Shown piece by piece: positions 28,178 through 36,762 of a stretch of 64,000 nucleotides of DNA (within the stretch, counting starts at the first letter, position 1; each line of letters opens with the position of its first letter). The translations under genes and the position numbers were made by a program. Origin of the DNA: an uncultured Trueperaceae bacterium (GTDB lineage Bacteria > Deinococcota > Deinococci > Deinococcales > Trueperaceae); NCBI GenBank assembly GCA_937907415.1, contig CALCHY010000374.1:1-64000 (forward strand), written 5' to 3'. The notes beneath the pieces are model-generated. The model did not search any database, was not told the origin of the DNA, and saw only the letters and a list, made by a program, of their open reading frames with translations.

Positions 28178-28664
28178 ACGCCAGGCGCGCGAACTGGCGT
28201 TCCGCACCCTGTTCCAGTCCGAGCGCGGCGCAGAGCCGCTGCTTGACGTGTGGCGCAGCGTGAGGATCGAACTGGCCGAGGAGGACGACGAACCGGACGA
28301 TGCCGTGTACGGCGAGGCCCTCGACCAGAGCGACCTGGCGTTCTCCGAAGAGTTGTTGAAGGCGTTCGATGCTGACCGCGAGGCTTTAGACGGCGAGCTA
28401 GCCGCGGCCATCACCGGGTGGTCGTTCGGCCAGATGTCGCAGACGGACCTCAACGTCTTGCGCATCGCTCTGACCGAGATGCGGCACGGCACTGAACCTC
28501 CAGAAGTGGCTATCGAGATGGCCGTGCGCCTCGCGAAGAAGTTCGGCGGCGACGAGTCCGGCCGCTTCGTGAACGGGGTGCTCGCCAAGCTCCTGCGCGT
28601 CGGTCACAAGCTTGGGGGCGAGCAACCGGTAGTCAGCGGGGGCGAAGATGAGCCAAGCGCCTGA
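28170..28664 (+). CDS. nusB: Transcription antitermination factor NusB
   Basis: RNA-binding partner of NusE in rRNA antitermination. I start at GTG 28170, giving MGRRQARELAFRTLFQSERG, the canonical NusB opening (R-x-x-A-R-x-x-A). 164 residues is a little long because of an acidic insertion near residues 25-50 (EEDDEPDD). The C-terminal hallmark TDLNVLRIALTEMRHGTEPPEVAIEMAVRLAKKFGGDESGRFVNGVL is complete. The start lies within the end of the Asp23-like gene. The last codons overlap folD by 17 nt. Confidence 0.95.
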   Translation: MGRRQARELAFRTLFQSERGAEPLLDVWRSVRIELAEEDDEPDDAVYGEALDQSDLAFSEELLKAFDADREALDGELAAAITGWSFGQMSQTDLNVLRIALTEMRHGTEPPEVAIEMAVRLAKKFGGDESGRFVNGVLAKLLRVGHKLGGEQPVVSGGEDEPSA

Positions 28665-29496
28665 GGCCGTGAGGCTAGACGGCAAGGTCGTGTCTGCTGC
28701 CACCGTGGAGCGGCTGCGGGCCCAGGTCGCAGGGTTGGCTTTCGAGCCGCAGCTAGTGTTCGTACGCGTGGGCGATGACCCGGCGAGCGCGTCGTACGTG
28801 CGCTCGAAGGAGCGAACGGCCGCGCGCGTCGGCGTGCGTTCACGAACGGTCGTCTTGCCAGCCGGCACGAGGACGGACGAGGTGCTGGCGCTGGTAGCTG
28901 ACCTCAACGCAGACGGCGACGTCGACGGCATACTCGTTCAACTCCCACTGCCTGGCGTCGACGCGGCCGCCGTGCTCGAGGCTATCGATCCCGCGAAGGA
29001 CGTGGATGGGCTTCACCCCATGAACGTCGGACGGCTCTGGAGTGCTGGCACGGGCCTGGCGCCCGCTACTCCGTTGGGCGTCTTAGCCCTCCTCGATCAT
29101 TACGGGGTCGCCATCGAAGGCAAGCACGCGGTGATCGTCGGGCGCTCGAACCTCGTAGGCAAGCCGCTGGCGGCCCTCCTTCTGCAGCGCAACGCCACCG
29201 TGACGGTCGCGCACTCGCGCACGCGTGACCTGGGTGAGGTGACGCGCCTCGCGGACATACTGATAGCCGCGGTAGGCAGCCCGCGCCTGATTACTCCCGA
29301 GATGGTCAAGCCGGGGGCCGCGGTGCTCGACGTAGGCTTGACCCGCGAGGAGAACGGCATCGCCGGTGACGTGAGCCCGGCCGTGGCGCAGGTGGCTGGC
29401 TTCTTGACGCCCATGCCCGGCGGAACGGGGCTCATGACCGTCGTCATGGTTATCGGCAACACCATCAAGGCGGCGCTCGCGAGGCGCGCGGGGTGA
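28648..29496 (+). CDS. folD: Bifunctional methylenetetrahydrofolate dehydrogenase/cyclohydrolase
   Basis: Interconverts 5,10-methylene-, methenyl- and 10-formyl-tetrahydrofolate with NADP. 282 residues: PQLVFVRVGDDPASASYVRSKERTA with the catalytic Tyr and Lys of the YxxxK site, DGILVQLPLPGV, DPAKDVDGLHPMNVGRL, the nucleotide-binding VIVGRSNLVGKPLAALLL, and the C-terminal MPGGTGLMTVVMVIGNT. All landmarks are intact. It follows nusB with a 17-nt overlap and overlaps the DUF212 gene by 4 nt. Supplies one-carbon units for purine synthesis, encoded 10 kb away. Confidence 0.97.
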   Translation: MSQAPEAVRLDGKVVSAATVERLRAQVAGLAFEPQLVFVRVGDDPASASYVRSKERTAARVGVRSRTVVLPAGTRTDEVLALVADLNADGDVDGILVQLPLPGVDAAAVLEAIDPAKDVDGLHPMNVGRLWSAGTGLAPATPLGVLALLDHYGVAIEGKHAVIVGRSNLVGKPLAALLLQRNATVTVAHSRTRDLGEVTRLADILIAAVGSPRLITPEMVKPGAAVLDVGLTREENGIAGDVSPAVAQVAGFLTPMPGGTGLMTVVMVIGNTIKAALARRAG

Positions 29497-29936
29497 GCGG
29501 CATCCTCGGCAACTTGCCGCTGTGGGCCGCGCTAACGGCCACCGTGGCCGCGCAGCTGCTCAAGGTCACGCTCGTGCTGATACTGGAGCGGCGCTGGGCG
29601 CCCGAGCGCCTACTCGACACAGGTGGAATGCCGTCGTCGCATACGGCTTCCGTGGCGGCGCTGGCAACCAGCATCGGCGTGCTGTACGGCTGGGGTAGCC
29701 CCACGTTCGCGATAGCCGCTGTGTTCGGCTCGATCGTCATGTACGACGCCACGGGCATCCGCCGTGCCGCTGGGCAGCAAGCAGAGGCCATCAACGAGCT
29801 CGTGAGGGAGCTCGGGCACCTGTTCGACGCGCGCTTCCAACCGCGAGCCCTCAAGACGCTGTTGGGCCACACGTACCCGCAAGTGTTCGCCGGCGCCCTC
29901 CTTGGGATCGCCACGGCGCTGCTCATGACCCTGTGA
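29493..29936 (+). CDS. Divergent PAP2 family (DUF212) membrane protein
   Basis: 147 residues with three to four hydrophobic segments. The signature of the family is present: LDTGGMPSSHTASVAALAT (Pro-Ser-Ser-His, the PAP2 phosphatase motif) and IVMYDATGIRRAAGQQAEAIN. DUF212 proteins are related to acid phosphatase/PAP2 and are thought to act on lipid phosphates, but no activity is proven for this subgroup as far as I know. GTG start overlaps the folD stop by 4 nt, so it is the last gene of the efp-to-folD transcription unit. Its 3' end overlaps the convergent comF gene by 14 nt. Confidence 0.88.
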   Translation: MSGILGNLPLWAALTATVAAQLLKVTLVLILERRWAPERLLDTGGMPSSHTASVAALATSIGVLYGWGSPTFAIAAVFGSIVMYDATGIRRAAGQQAEAINELVRELGHLFDARFQPRALKTLLGHTYPQVFAGALLGIATALLMTL

Positions 29937-30750
29937 CCGGTTGATTGCCTGGCGCAGGGTCGCCTGCTAGGGCGGCAGGCGCCTCCTCGCCGCGCGCGGC
30001 CGTATGCGCCACGACCGCCGTGGTCACCCGACTGGCGCCGGCTGCTAGTAGCGCAGCCTTGGCGGCCTGGAGGGTGGCGCCGGTCGTGAGGACGTCGTCT
30101 AGCAACAGCACGCGTCTGCCTGCCAAGTACCGCGCCGTGAAGGCGTTCGCTAGCTCCGCCTCGCGCGCTGCCCGCCCCTGGCCCGCCAGCTTGGTGGTTG
30201 CCCGCACTCGAGTAAGCACGCTGGCGTGGGGCAAGCCCAAGCTGCTCGCGCAGCTGCGGGCCAAGAGCTCGGCCTGGTCGTAACCGCGCTGGCTGCTGCG
30301 CTGCTTTGTGGTCGGCACGTGCGTGACGAGTTGCGGAGTCCAGCCTGCTGACCGCACGCGGCTGGCTAAGAGAGCGCCTAGGAACGGCGCCAAGCGCCGG
30401 GCGCCGCGGTACTTGAGGGCCTGCACGAGGCGGCGCCACACGCCAGCGTAAGGGCCGAGCCACAGTGACTCGCCCGAGGCGACGGGTAGCGCCGCGACGG
30501 CCCGGCGGATGATGGCGGTGCAGTCTGGGCAGAGGCCGGTCAGTTGGGCGGGTCGCGCCTGACATGCGCTGCACGGCGAGAGCCCAGCGAGCAGTGCGGG
30601 GAGCGCCCGCGTTGCGCCGCGCCATGTGAGGCCGCGCCGGCCGCTGCCGCGTGGGGCCGGTCGCCGCGGGGCCTGGTCCTGGTCGACCGCGGGCGCCGGC
30701 CCTTTGCGCGTGACCCCACCGCGTGACGAGCGGGCGCTAGTACGGGTCAT
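29923..30750 (-). CDS. comF: ComF family phosphoribosyltransferase-like protein
   Basis: Homolog of the competence factor ComF, needed for internalised single-stranded DNA handling. 275 residues: an N-terminal low-complexity stretch of about 50 residues, a zinc ribbon CSACQARPAQLTGLCPDC, then the type I PRTase domain with HVPTTKQRSSQRGYDQAELLA, the short flexible loop region, and the PRPP-binding VLLLDDVLTTGATL. The first 40 residues are Arg-rich and probably not translated, so the start could be later. No other competence gene is nearby. Deinococcota are often naturally transformable, which fits. Confidence 0.85.
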   Translation of the reverse strand: MTRTSARSSRGGVTRKGPAPAVDQDQAPRRPAPRGSGRRGLTWRGATRALPALLAGLSPCSACQARPAQLTGLCPDCTAIIRRAVAALPVASGESLWLGPYAGVWRRLVQALKYRGARRLAPFLGALLASRVRSAGWTPQLVTHVPTTKQRSSQRGYDQAELLARSCASSLGLPHASVLTRVRATTKLAGQGRAAREAELANAFTARYLAGRRVLLLDDVLTTGATLQAAKAALLAAGASRVTTAVVAHTAARGEEAPAALAGDPAPGNQPVTGS

Positions 30751-30833
30751 GCGATTAGCTTAGTGGTACGCGCGCCGTGAAGGGCCCGCGCGCTAGGCAA
30801 CTGCCTAGTCTGTGGCGGCATTAGTGATGATCG

Positions 30834-31826
30834 TCAGGCCGCGCGCTCCGCCAGGTCTTCCAGCAGGGCGGCCAACTGTGAGGCCGCCTGTTGATCTGGC
30901 AGGCTCCCTAGCCACGCCTTCACCCCTGCGAGGCCCCTTGCCGCCCGCGTTTCCGCTACGTTCTGGGCGTGCGTTAGCGAGCCGTGCTCGTGTATGAGCT
31001 GCAGCACTTCGGCCATCTCGTCAGCTGTTTTCTCGCCCCTTGGCCGCGCCAACAGGCCGATGACGCGCTCCCGCTCCCCACCGCCTAGCCTGGCGAGCAG
31101 GTGGGCGAGAATCAGGGTGCGCTTGCCCTCGTAGAGGTCGCCCGCCGCCTCCTTGCCATAATCCGTGCTTGGGCTCAAGTTGAGCACGTCGTCGCGGATC
31201 TGGAACGCTACTCCGAGGTCGACGGCCGCCTCCTCGAGCTGGTGAGGCGCGTCGACACCTGCACACAACGCTCCGAGGCGCAGTGGCGTCACGACCGTGT
31301 AGTAGGCGGTCTTGAGGGTGACCATGCGCAGGTAATCGTCTTCCGTCACGTCGAAGGTCCCTGAGCTCACCCAGGCGAGGTCGAGGTGCTGACCGGCAGC
31401 GGTGGCGAGGAGCATGGTGGTGAACTCGTCGAGCAGCGCCGCCCTGTTCGCGTGAGGCCCTTCTGGCAGGCCGAGAAGGTGACGCCACATGAGCATGTGC
31501 ATGGCGTCGCCGACGTTGAGCGCAAGCGGCATGCCGATCTCGCGGTGGAGTGCGGGCAGCCCGCGCCGCTCCTCCGAGCCGTCCTCGATGTCGTCGTGAA
31601 CCAGTACCCAGTTCTGGAACAGTTCCAGGGCCTCTGCGAGGCGCATGGCCGCCTCGTCATCGCGCGCACCGTTCGCCCTTGCGGACCACACGAGCAGTTG
31701 GCCGCGCAGCGTCTTGCCGGGCCGCTGCGGGTACTCACGCAGGAGCAGCCGGAAGCGCTCGAGTTCGGCGGCCACTGCCGGACTCGCGCCCGCGCCTGGT
31801 ACTTCAAGGGTTGCTATGGCACGCAT
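30834..31826 (-). CDS. Polyprenyl diphosphate synthase (trans-IPP synthase family)
   Basis: Builds isoprenoid diphosphates (farnesyl, geranylgeranyl or longer) for carotenoids, quinones or undecaprenyl precursors. 330 residues: the chain starts with LRGQLLVWSAR, the first aspartate-rich motif VHDDIEDGSEERRG, VGDAMHMLMWRHL, MVTLKTAYYT, and the second motif FQIRDDVLNL (DDxxN rather than DDxxD). Both metal-binding clusters are intact, so the enzyme is probably active. Residues before the first motif that set chain length cannot be interpreted safely. ATG 31826 (MRAIATLEV) is used; a GTG at 31859 is possible. The downstream comF gene lies 83 nt further on the same strand. Confidence 0.9.
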   Translation of the reverse strand: MRAIATLEVPGAGASPAVAAELERFRLLLREYPQRPGKTLRGQLLVWSARANGARDDEAAMRLAEALELFQNWVLVHDDIEDGSEERRGLPALHREIGMPLALNVGDAMHMLMWRHLLGLPEGPHANRAALLDEFTTMLLATAAGQHLDLAWVSSGTFDVTEDDYLRMVTLKTAYYTVVTPLRLGALCAGVDAPHQLEEAAVDLGVAFQIRDDVLNLSPSTDYGKEAAGDLYEGKRTLILAHLLARLGGGERERVIGLLARPRGEKTADEMAEVLQLIHEHGSLTHAQNVAETRAARGLAGVKAWLGSLPDQQAASQLAALLEDLAERAA

Positions 31827-31904
31827 GACGCCGCGGCGGATGTTGGATGCCAATGTCACACGCGCAAGTATACGGTGGGCCCGACGGGAGCGAGCGCTTA
31901 CCCC

Positions 31905-31935
31905 AAAACGAGAGCGCCCCGGCGTAAACCGGGGC
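31905..31935 (-). terminator. Possible rho-independent terminator after the peptide ABC operon
   Basis: GCCCCGG and CCGGGGC (31916-31922 and 31929-31935) form a 7-bp GC stem with a 6-nt loop. On the minus strand the stem is followed within six nt by four T residues (A-run at 31905-31908 on the plus strand). Modest strength; located 22 nt after the small membrane-protein gene. Confidence 0.4.
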
Positions 31936-31956
31936 AACTCACGGGTGCTGACGAGC

Positions 31957-32127
31957 TCAGCGGAACAAGTAGGTTGTGACCACCCACGTGGCGATGAGCA
32001 TGAGCACCACGAACAGGACGACGTAGGGCAGGGAGGTGGCGTAAGTCGCGAGGATCAGCTTGAGGATCTCGCGCGGTGGCAGCTTGCGGTCGTTGCCGCC
32101 TCCGTTCTTGTCACCACTGGCGCCCAC
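31957..32127 (-). CDS. Small single-pass membrane protein, 56 residues
   Basis: A short frame without a match I recognise. GTG start at 32127 is preceded by GAGGTGA with normal spacing, and the stop is TGA at 31957-31959. The product starts with a polar, Gly/Asp/Lys-rich 15-20 residues, then LPPREILKLILATYA, then a strong hydrophobic helix about residues 31-50 and a short tail ending YLFR. It begins 8 nt after the stop of the oppF/dppF-type gene, so it is probably part of the peptide transporter operon. The layout (short cytoplasmic tail, one TM) would suit a regulator or stabiliser of the permease. It is a prediction only. Confidence 0.55.
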   Translation of the reverse strand: MGASGDKNGGGNDRKLPPREILKLILATYATSLPYVVLFVVLMLIATWVVTTYLFR

Positions 32128-32135
32128 TCTTCACC

Positions 32136-33140
32136 TCAACGGTTGATGCACGCCTTGAAGTGACCAGGTGAGACTTCGACGAGCGGCGGGATGACTTCCG
32201 CGCACTCCTTGGTCGCGATGGGGCAGCGCGTGCGGAACACGCAACCGGACGGCGGGTTGATGGGCGAGGGGATGTCGCCCTGCAAGATGACGCGGTCACG
32301 CTTGATGGTCGGATCGGGGATGGGCACGGCCGAGAGCAACGCTTCGGTGTACGGGTGGATGGGGTTGGCGTACAGCTCTTTGGCTGGCGCGATCTCCATG
32401 ATGCGGCCGAGGTACATGACGATCACGTGATCGGAGATGTACTCGACTACCCCGAGGTCGTGCGCGATGAACAGCAGCGTGAGGCCGAGCTCGTCCTTCA
32501 GGTCCTGAAGGAGGTTCACGACCTGCGCCTGAATCGACACGTCGAGCGCGGAGACCGGCTCGTCAGCCACGATGAACTGCGGGTTGACGGCCAGGGCGCG
32601 CGCGATGCCGATGCGCTGCCGTTGACCGCCGGAGAACTCGTGCGGGTAGCGGCGCATGTGCGACGGCGACAGGCCGACTTTCTCGAGGAGTTGCGCCACG
32701 CGCTGCTCGCGGTCCTTGCCACGGGCGAGGTTGTGGATCGTCATGGCCTCGCCGATGATGTCGCCGACCGACATGCGCGGGTTGAGGCTCGCGAACGGGT
32801 CCTGGAAGATGATCTGCATGCGCTTGCGGTACTCGCGCATGTGCGACTTGCTTAGCTTCGTGACGTCGACGCCGTCGAACAAGACCTCGCCAGCCGAAGG
32901 CTCGATGAGCCTGAGGATGGAGCGACCGACGGTCGTCTTGCCGGAGCCTGACTCGCCCACCAGACCGACGACTTCGCCGCGCTTGACGTTGAAGCTCACG
33001 TCCTCGACGGCCTTGACGTTGGCGACCACGCGCGAGAAGATGCCGCCGCGGATGGGGAAGTACTTGCGCAGGTTCTTGATCTCGAGGAGGTTCTCTGACT
33101 GTGGGGCCTGCACTGCGCCCTTGGTACGCTCGTTGCTCAT
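32136..33140 (-). CDS. Oligopeptide/dipeptide ABC transporter ATP-binding protein (DppF/OppF type)
   Basis: One of two ATPases of the importer. 334 residues: N-terminal [21 protein letters not shown], Walker [17 protein letters not shown], signature [15 protein letters not shown], Walker [13 protein letters not shown], and the C-terminal Oligo/HPY domain with [17 protein letters not shown] and the two conserved Cys in [10 protein letters not shown] and ATKECAE. The long linker between residues 1 and 12 is poorly conserved. ATG 33140 overlaps the DppD stop as ATGA. The next gene downstream is the 56-residue membrane protein. Imports peptides or related oligomers; the exact substrate is not defined. 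Confidence 0.95.
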   Translation of the reverse strand: MSNERTKGAVQAPQSENLLEIKNLRKYFPIRGGIFSRVVANVKAVEDVSFNVKRGEVVGLVGESGSGKTTVGRSILRLIEPSAGEVLFDGVDVTKLSKSHMREYRKRMQIIFQDPFASLNPRMSVGDIIGEAMTIHNLARGKDREQRVAQLLEKVGLSPSHMRRYPHEFSGGQRQRIGIARALAVNPQFIVADEPVSALDVSIQAQVVNLLQDLKDELGLTLLFIAHDLGVVEYISDHVIVMYLGRIMEIAPAKELYANPIHPYTEALLSAVPIPDPTIKRDRVILQGDIPSPINPPSGCVFRTRCPIATKECAEVIPPLVEVSPGHFKACINR

Positions 33141-34150
33141 GCCGGGATCTCCGCTTTGAGGTCGAGTTCCTGCCACCTGACGCAGCGCACCATGTGCCCG
33201 TGACCGGTGTCGACGAGGTCGGGGACGGCCACCTTGCACTTGTCTTGCACGAAGCGGCAGCGTGGGTGGAAGGCGCAACCTGCTGGCAGGTTGAGGGGGT
33301 TAGGCACGTTGCCTGGGATGGCCTGCAGCCGCTCTTGGTGCTCGGCGGCGCGGTCGACGCGCGGGATGGAGTTGAGAAGTCCGAGCGTGTACGGCATCTT
33401 CGGGTCGGCGAAGATGTCGTTGACGTGCGCTTCCTCAACGGCGCGACCCGCGTACATGACGACGGCCCTGTCCGCCATCTCCGCCACGACCCCGAGGTCG
33501 TGGGTGATGAAGAGAATCGACATGCCGATCTCGTTCTGCAGCTTGCGCATGAGGTCGAGGATCTGCGCCTGGATGGTCACGTCGAGGGCCGTGGTTGGCT
33601 CGTCCGCGATGAGCAACTTCGGGCCGCACGACAGTGCCATGGCGATCATCACGCGTTGACGCATGCCGCCCGACATCTGGTGCGGGAAGTTCTTCACGCG
33701 CTTGCCTGGCTCCGGGATGCCGACCAGGTCAAGCATCTCGGCCGCGAGTTTCATGGCGTCGCGGTACGACTTGTTCTGGTGCAGGACGATGGCCTCGGCG
33801 ATCTGATCGCCGACCGTGTAAACGGGGTTGAGGCTCGTCATCGGCTCCTGGAAGATCATGGAGATGTCGTTACCGCGGATGCGCCGCATCTCGCGCTCGG
33901 TCTTGGTCACCAAGTCCTTGCCTTCGAAGAGGATCTTGCCGCCCGCGATGCGCCCTGGAGGGGTGGGGATCAAGCGCATCATGGAGAGGCTCATCACCGA
34001 CTTGCCCGAGCCGGACTCGCCGACGACGGCTAGGGTCTCGCCTTTGTCGAGGTGGAAACTCACCCCGTCGACGGCCTTCACCGTGCCTTCGTCCGTGTCG
34101 AAGTAAGTCTTGAGATCGACGACCTCAAGGAGCCGTTCTTTATTAGCCAT
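33137..34150 (-). CDS. Oligopeptide/dipeptide ABC transporter ATP-binding protein (DppD/OppD type)
   Basis: Partner of the DppF-type ATPase. 337 residues with [25 protein letters not shown], Walker [17 protein letters not shown]-loop [19 protein letters not shown], signature [15 protein letters not shown], Walker [13 protein letters not shown], and the C-terminal Oligo/HPY region with [18 protein letters not shown] and the Cys in [22 protein letters not shown] choice: ATG at 34150 with GGAG about 14 nt upstream, which is weak. A 161-nt gap separates it from the DppC-type gene, larger than elsewhere in the operon. Confidence 0.95.
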   Translation of the reverse strand: MANKERLLEVVDLKTYFDTDEGTVKAVDGVSFHLDKGETLAVVGESGSGKSVMSLSMMRLIPTPPGRIAGGKILFEGKDLVTKTEREMRRIRGNDISMIFQEPMTSLNPVYTVGDQIAEAIVLHQNKSYRDAMKLAAEMLDLVGIPEPGKRVKNFPHQMSGGMRQRVMIAMALSCGPKLLIADEPTTALDVTIQAQILDLMRKLQNEIGMSILFITHDLGVVAEMADRAVVMYAGRAVEEAHVNDIFADPKMPYTLGLLNSIPRVDRAAEHQERLQAIPGNVPNPLNLPAGCAFHPRCRFVQDKCKVAVPDLVDTGHGHMVRCVRWQELDLKAEIPA

Positions 34151-34311
34151 CTATGCGTACACTCCTCACTTGATGATTGCGAAGCCAGGCCGTTACGAGA
34201 ACGGTTGCTTAGGAATAGCCGAGCCAGGCGCACGGTTCAGATAAGCGCGGCGCGCCTCGCAACATAGTGGTGAGACTGTGGAAATACGCCCGACTTACCT
34301 TGGGCCCCGCG

Positions 34312-35583
34312 TCATCTACGCTTCTTGGGGTCGAAGGCGTCCCGTAGGCCGTCGCCGAGCAGGTTCCAGCATAACACCGCGAAGAGGATAGGGATACCAG
34401 GTATCAGGAGCCAGGGCACGAACTGGATGCTGATGCCGCGCGAAGTCGCGTCACGCAGCAGAAGGCCCCAGCTTGCCGTATCTAGTTCGCTCGGGCCTAA
34501 CCCGAGGAACGACAAGCCCGTCTCCGCCAGGATGAACCCTGGGATGGAGAGGGTGAGGTCAACTATCACGTAGCTCGCGGTGCTCGGCAGCAAGTGGCGC
34601 CACAGCACGCGCGTCTCGCTTGCGCCAAGCGCCTTGGCCGCCGCCGCGTAGTCGAGCTCACGGGCCGACAGGATGAGGCTGCGGATGATGCGCGCCAAGC
34701 CGCCCCAACCCACGAAGCCGAGCACGACGACCGTCAGTAGGAACGTCTGCGCGGACGTCATCTGCAGCCCGAACGCCTTCGCGAGCGGGTTATTCGGGTC
34801 CCTAAGCAGCGAAGACAGCACGATCAGCAGGAACAGACCGGGTATGGCGGCGAAGACCTCCACCAGGCGCATTATCAAGTCGTCGACGAAACCGCCGTAG
34901 AAGCCAGCTATGCCGCCTAACAACAACCCGAGGAAGAAGGCGACCCACACTGCCAAGATGCCGATGGTGAGGCTCACCTGACCGCCGAACAGCACGCGTG
35001 AGAAGAGGTCCTTACCTAGGTTGTTCGAGCCCCACAGGAATATCCGAGCAGGGTCGTCGACCCCGAACAGGTGAAGGTCCGACTTGAAGAGGCCGAGGAC
35101 CTTGTAAGGCTGCGACGGGCGGTGGACGAAGAACTTGATCGGGTAGCGCGTGTCGGTTACGTCCTCGTAAACCCGCTGCCGCGTGATGGGGTCGCGTGAT
35201 TCGACGACGTCGTACACGAACGGGCGCGTCAGCTTGCCGGTGTCCGGATCCGTCCAGTGGATCTGCGTTGGCGGCCTGAAAGCCGCCGCAGGCGAACGGC
35301 GATACTCGTTGATGCCGTACGGCGCGAGGAAGCCAGCGAAGATGGCCGTCAGGTACATGAAGACGAGGATCCAGCCGCCGATCAAGGCAGCCTTGTGGCG
35401 CCTGAACTGCTCCCAGACGATGCGGCCTTGGCTCTTGCTCTCGCGCGTGAGTAGCGGACCGGCTTGGCGCTCGAACGAGGCCTCGTCCTGCTGGGTGGTC
35501 GGCTCGTCGCCGTGGAGGCCAGCGCCCTCGAAGTTGGGGCCTTCGTTCTCTGGCGCCATCTTCTCGTCGTTTCTATCGGTCAT
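34312..35583 (-). CDS. Peptide ABC transporter permease, DppC type with long extracytoplasmic insertion
   Basis: Inner-membrane permease of the peptide importer. 423 residues against a usual ~300. The extra length comes from a charged N-terminal tail of about 55 residues and an extracytoplasmic segment of about 100 residues after TM1 (YGINEYRRSPAAAF to KSDLHLFGVD). The conserved part begins GSNNLGKDLFSRVLFGGQVSL and includes the EAA loop region ARELDYAAAAKALGASETRVLWRHLLPS. The C-terminal LLGDGLRDAFDPK is canonical. The insertion occurs in a DppC subgroup seen in Deinococcota and Thermotogae, as I recall. It starts 9 nt after the DppB stop. Confidence 0.93.
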   Translation of the reverse strand: MTDRNDEKMAPENEGPNFEGAGLHGDEPTTQQDEASFERQAGPLLTRESKSQGRIVWEQFRRHKAALIGGWILVFMYLTAIFAGFLAPYGINEYRRSPAAAFRPPTQIHWTDPDTGKLTRPFVYDVVESRDPITRQRVYEDVTDTRYPIKFFVHRPSQPYKVLGLFKSDLHLFGVDDPARIFLWGSNNLGKDLFSRVLFGGQVSLTIGILAVWVAFFLGLLLGGIAGFYGGFVDDLIMRLVEVFAAIPGLFLLIVLSSLLRDPNNPLAKAFGLQMTSAQTFLLTVVVLGFVGWGGLARIIRSLILSARELDYAAAAKALGASETRVLWRHLLPSTASYVIVDLTLSIPGFILAETGLSFLGLGPSELDTASWGLLLRDATSRGISIQFVPWLLIPGIPILFAVLCWNLLGDGLRDAFDPKKRR

Positions 35584-35592
35584 GGCCGGGCC

Positions 35593-36594
35593 TCAGCTGT
35601 ACCGGATCCGCGGGTCGACAGCGGCCAGTAGCAGGTCAGAGAGGACGTTTCCGAACATCAGGAGGATGGTCGTGATGACTAGCAGTCCAAGGACAACGTA
35701 GATGTCCTGTGAGCTGAGGGCCGTGAGGAAAGTGGGGGTGATGCCAGGCCACGACATGACGACCTCGACCAGGCCGGCACCGCCAACCAGGCCAGGCAGC
35801 ACGCTGCCGATGCCGGCTACGAACGGGATGATGGCTGGCCTAAGCGCGTGCTTGTAGGTGACTTTCGTGTTGCCGATGCCTTTGGCGCGCGCCGTGCGGA
35901 TGAAGTCTGAACCGAGGTACTCGATCATCTGCGCGCGTAGCACTCGCGTGAAGCCCGCCATGCCGGAGGTCGCGACGACCAGCGACGGGATCAGCATGTG
36001 CCACATCACGTCGAGGAACTTGCCGAACGGCGTGAGGGAGAGATAGTTGCTGCTGGTCATGCCGGCCACGGGGAAGATGAGTTGGTTGTAGCCGAACCAG
36101 TCCTTGGTCAGCGTCCGCAGCAGGAACAGCGCGAGGATGATCACCTGGGCAAGGAAGAAGTTAGGTGTCGCCAAGCCGAGGTAAGAGAGGATGCTGACCG
36201 TTTGGTCGCCTACCGAATACTGCCTTACGGCCGAGTAGACCCCAGCGGGAACGGACACCGCCCAGAGAAGCACCAGCGATAGCAGAGCAAGATACATGCT
36301 GTTGCGCATGGGGTTGGCGATGCGCTGCCATACCGGCTGGTTCGACACGAACGACTGTCCGAGGTTGCCAACGGCGAGGTTCTTCATCCACGTCACGTAC
36401 TGCACGTAGACGGGTTTATCAAGGCCGAACTCAGCACGCATGCGTTGGATGGTCTCTGGCCGGACGTTCGGCTCGAGTTCCTTGGCCTTGAAGAAGTCAC
36501 CAGGCACTAATTGGCTGATGAGGAACATCAGCATCGTTGCCCCGATGAAAGTGGGGACGAGCTGAAAGAGTCGCTTGACTAGGTAAACGAGCAC
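35593..36594 (-). CDS. Peptide ABC transporter permease, DppB type
   Basis: Second permease subunit, 333 residues, about six TMs. The N-terminus MLVYLVKRLFQLVPTFIGATMLMFLISQLVPGD is typical, as are FGLDKPVYVQYVTWMKNLAVGNLG and the EAA loop SDFIRTARAKGIGNTKVTYKHALRPAIIPFV. GTG start. A 12-bp perfect hairpin lies in the 168-nt gap between this gene and the solute-binding protein gene upstream. DppB and DppC are 9 nt apart, so they are co-translated. Confidence 0.95.
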   Translation of the reverse strand: MLVYLVKRLFQLVPTFIGATMLMFLISQLVPGDFFKAKELEPNVRPETIQRMRAEFGLDKPVYVQYVTWMKNLAVGNLGQSFVSNQPVWQRIANPMRNSMYLALLSLVLLWAVSVPAGVYSAVRQYSVGDQTVSILSYLGLATPNFFLAQVIILALFLLRTLTKDWFGYNQLIFPVAGMTSSNYLSLTPFGKFLDVMWHMLIPSLVVATSGMAGFTRVLRAQMIEYLGSDFIRTARAKGIGNTKVTYKHALRPAIIPFVAGIGSVLPGLVGGAGLVEVVMSWPGITPTFLTALSSQDIYVVLGLLVITTILLMFGNVLSDLLLAAVDPRIRYS

Positions 36595-36705
36595 CGTTAT
36601 GCCCCCTGTGCCGAACGCGCGGCGAGGTGCGCGTCGTAAAGGGCGTCAGGGCGCCCGTTGGCGGGATCAGAGATTCGCATGTTCCATAAGATAGTTCTTC
36701 AGATG

Positions 36706-36732
36706 GAGTGGGCGGCGTAACGCCGCCCACTC
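36706..36732 (-). other. Intercistronic 12-bp perfect hairpin, between SBP and DppB genes
   Basis: GAGTGGGCGGCG and CGCCGCCCACTC form 12 perfect pairs around a 3-nt loop, 30 nt downstream of the solute-binding protein stop. There is no T-run on either strand, so it is unlikely to be an efficient intrinsic terminator. Such stems often protect the upstream mRNA and lower downstream gene expression, matching the need for more binding protein than permease. Confidence 0.6.
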
Positions 36733-36762
36733 TGGTACTGCTGCTTGGTCCTAGCCCCTAGC

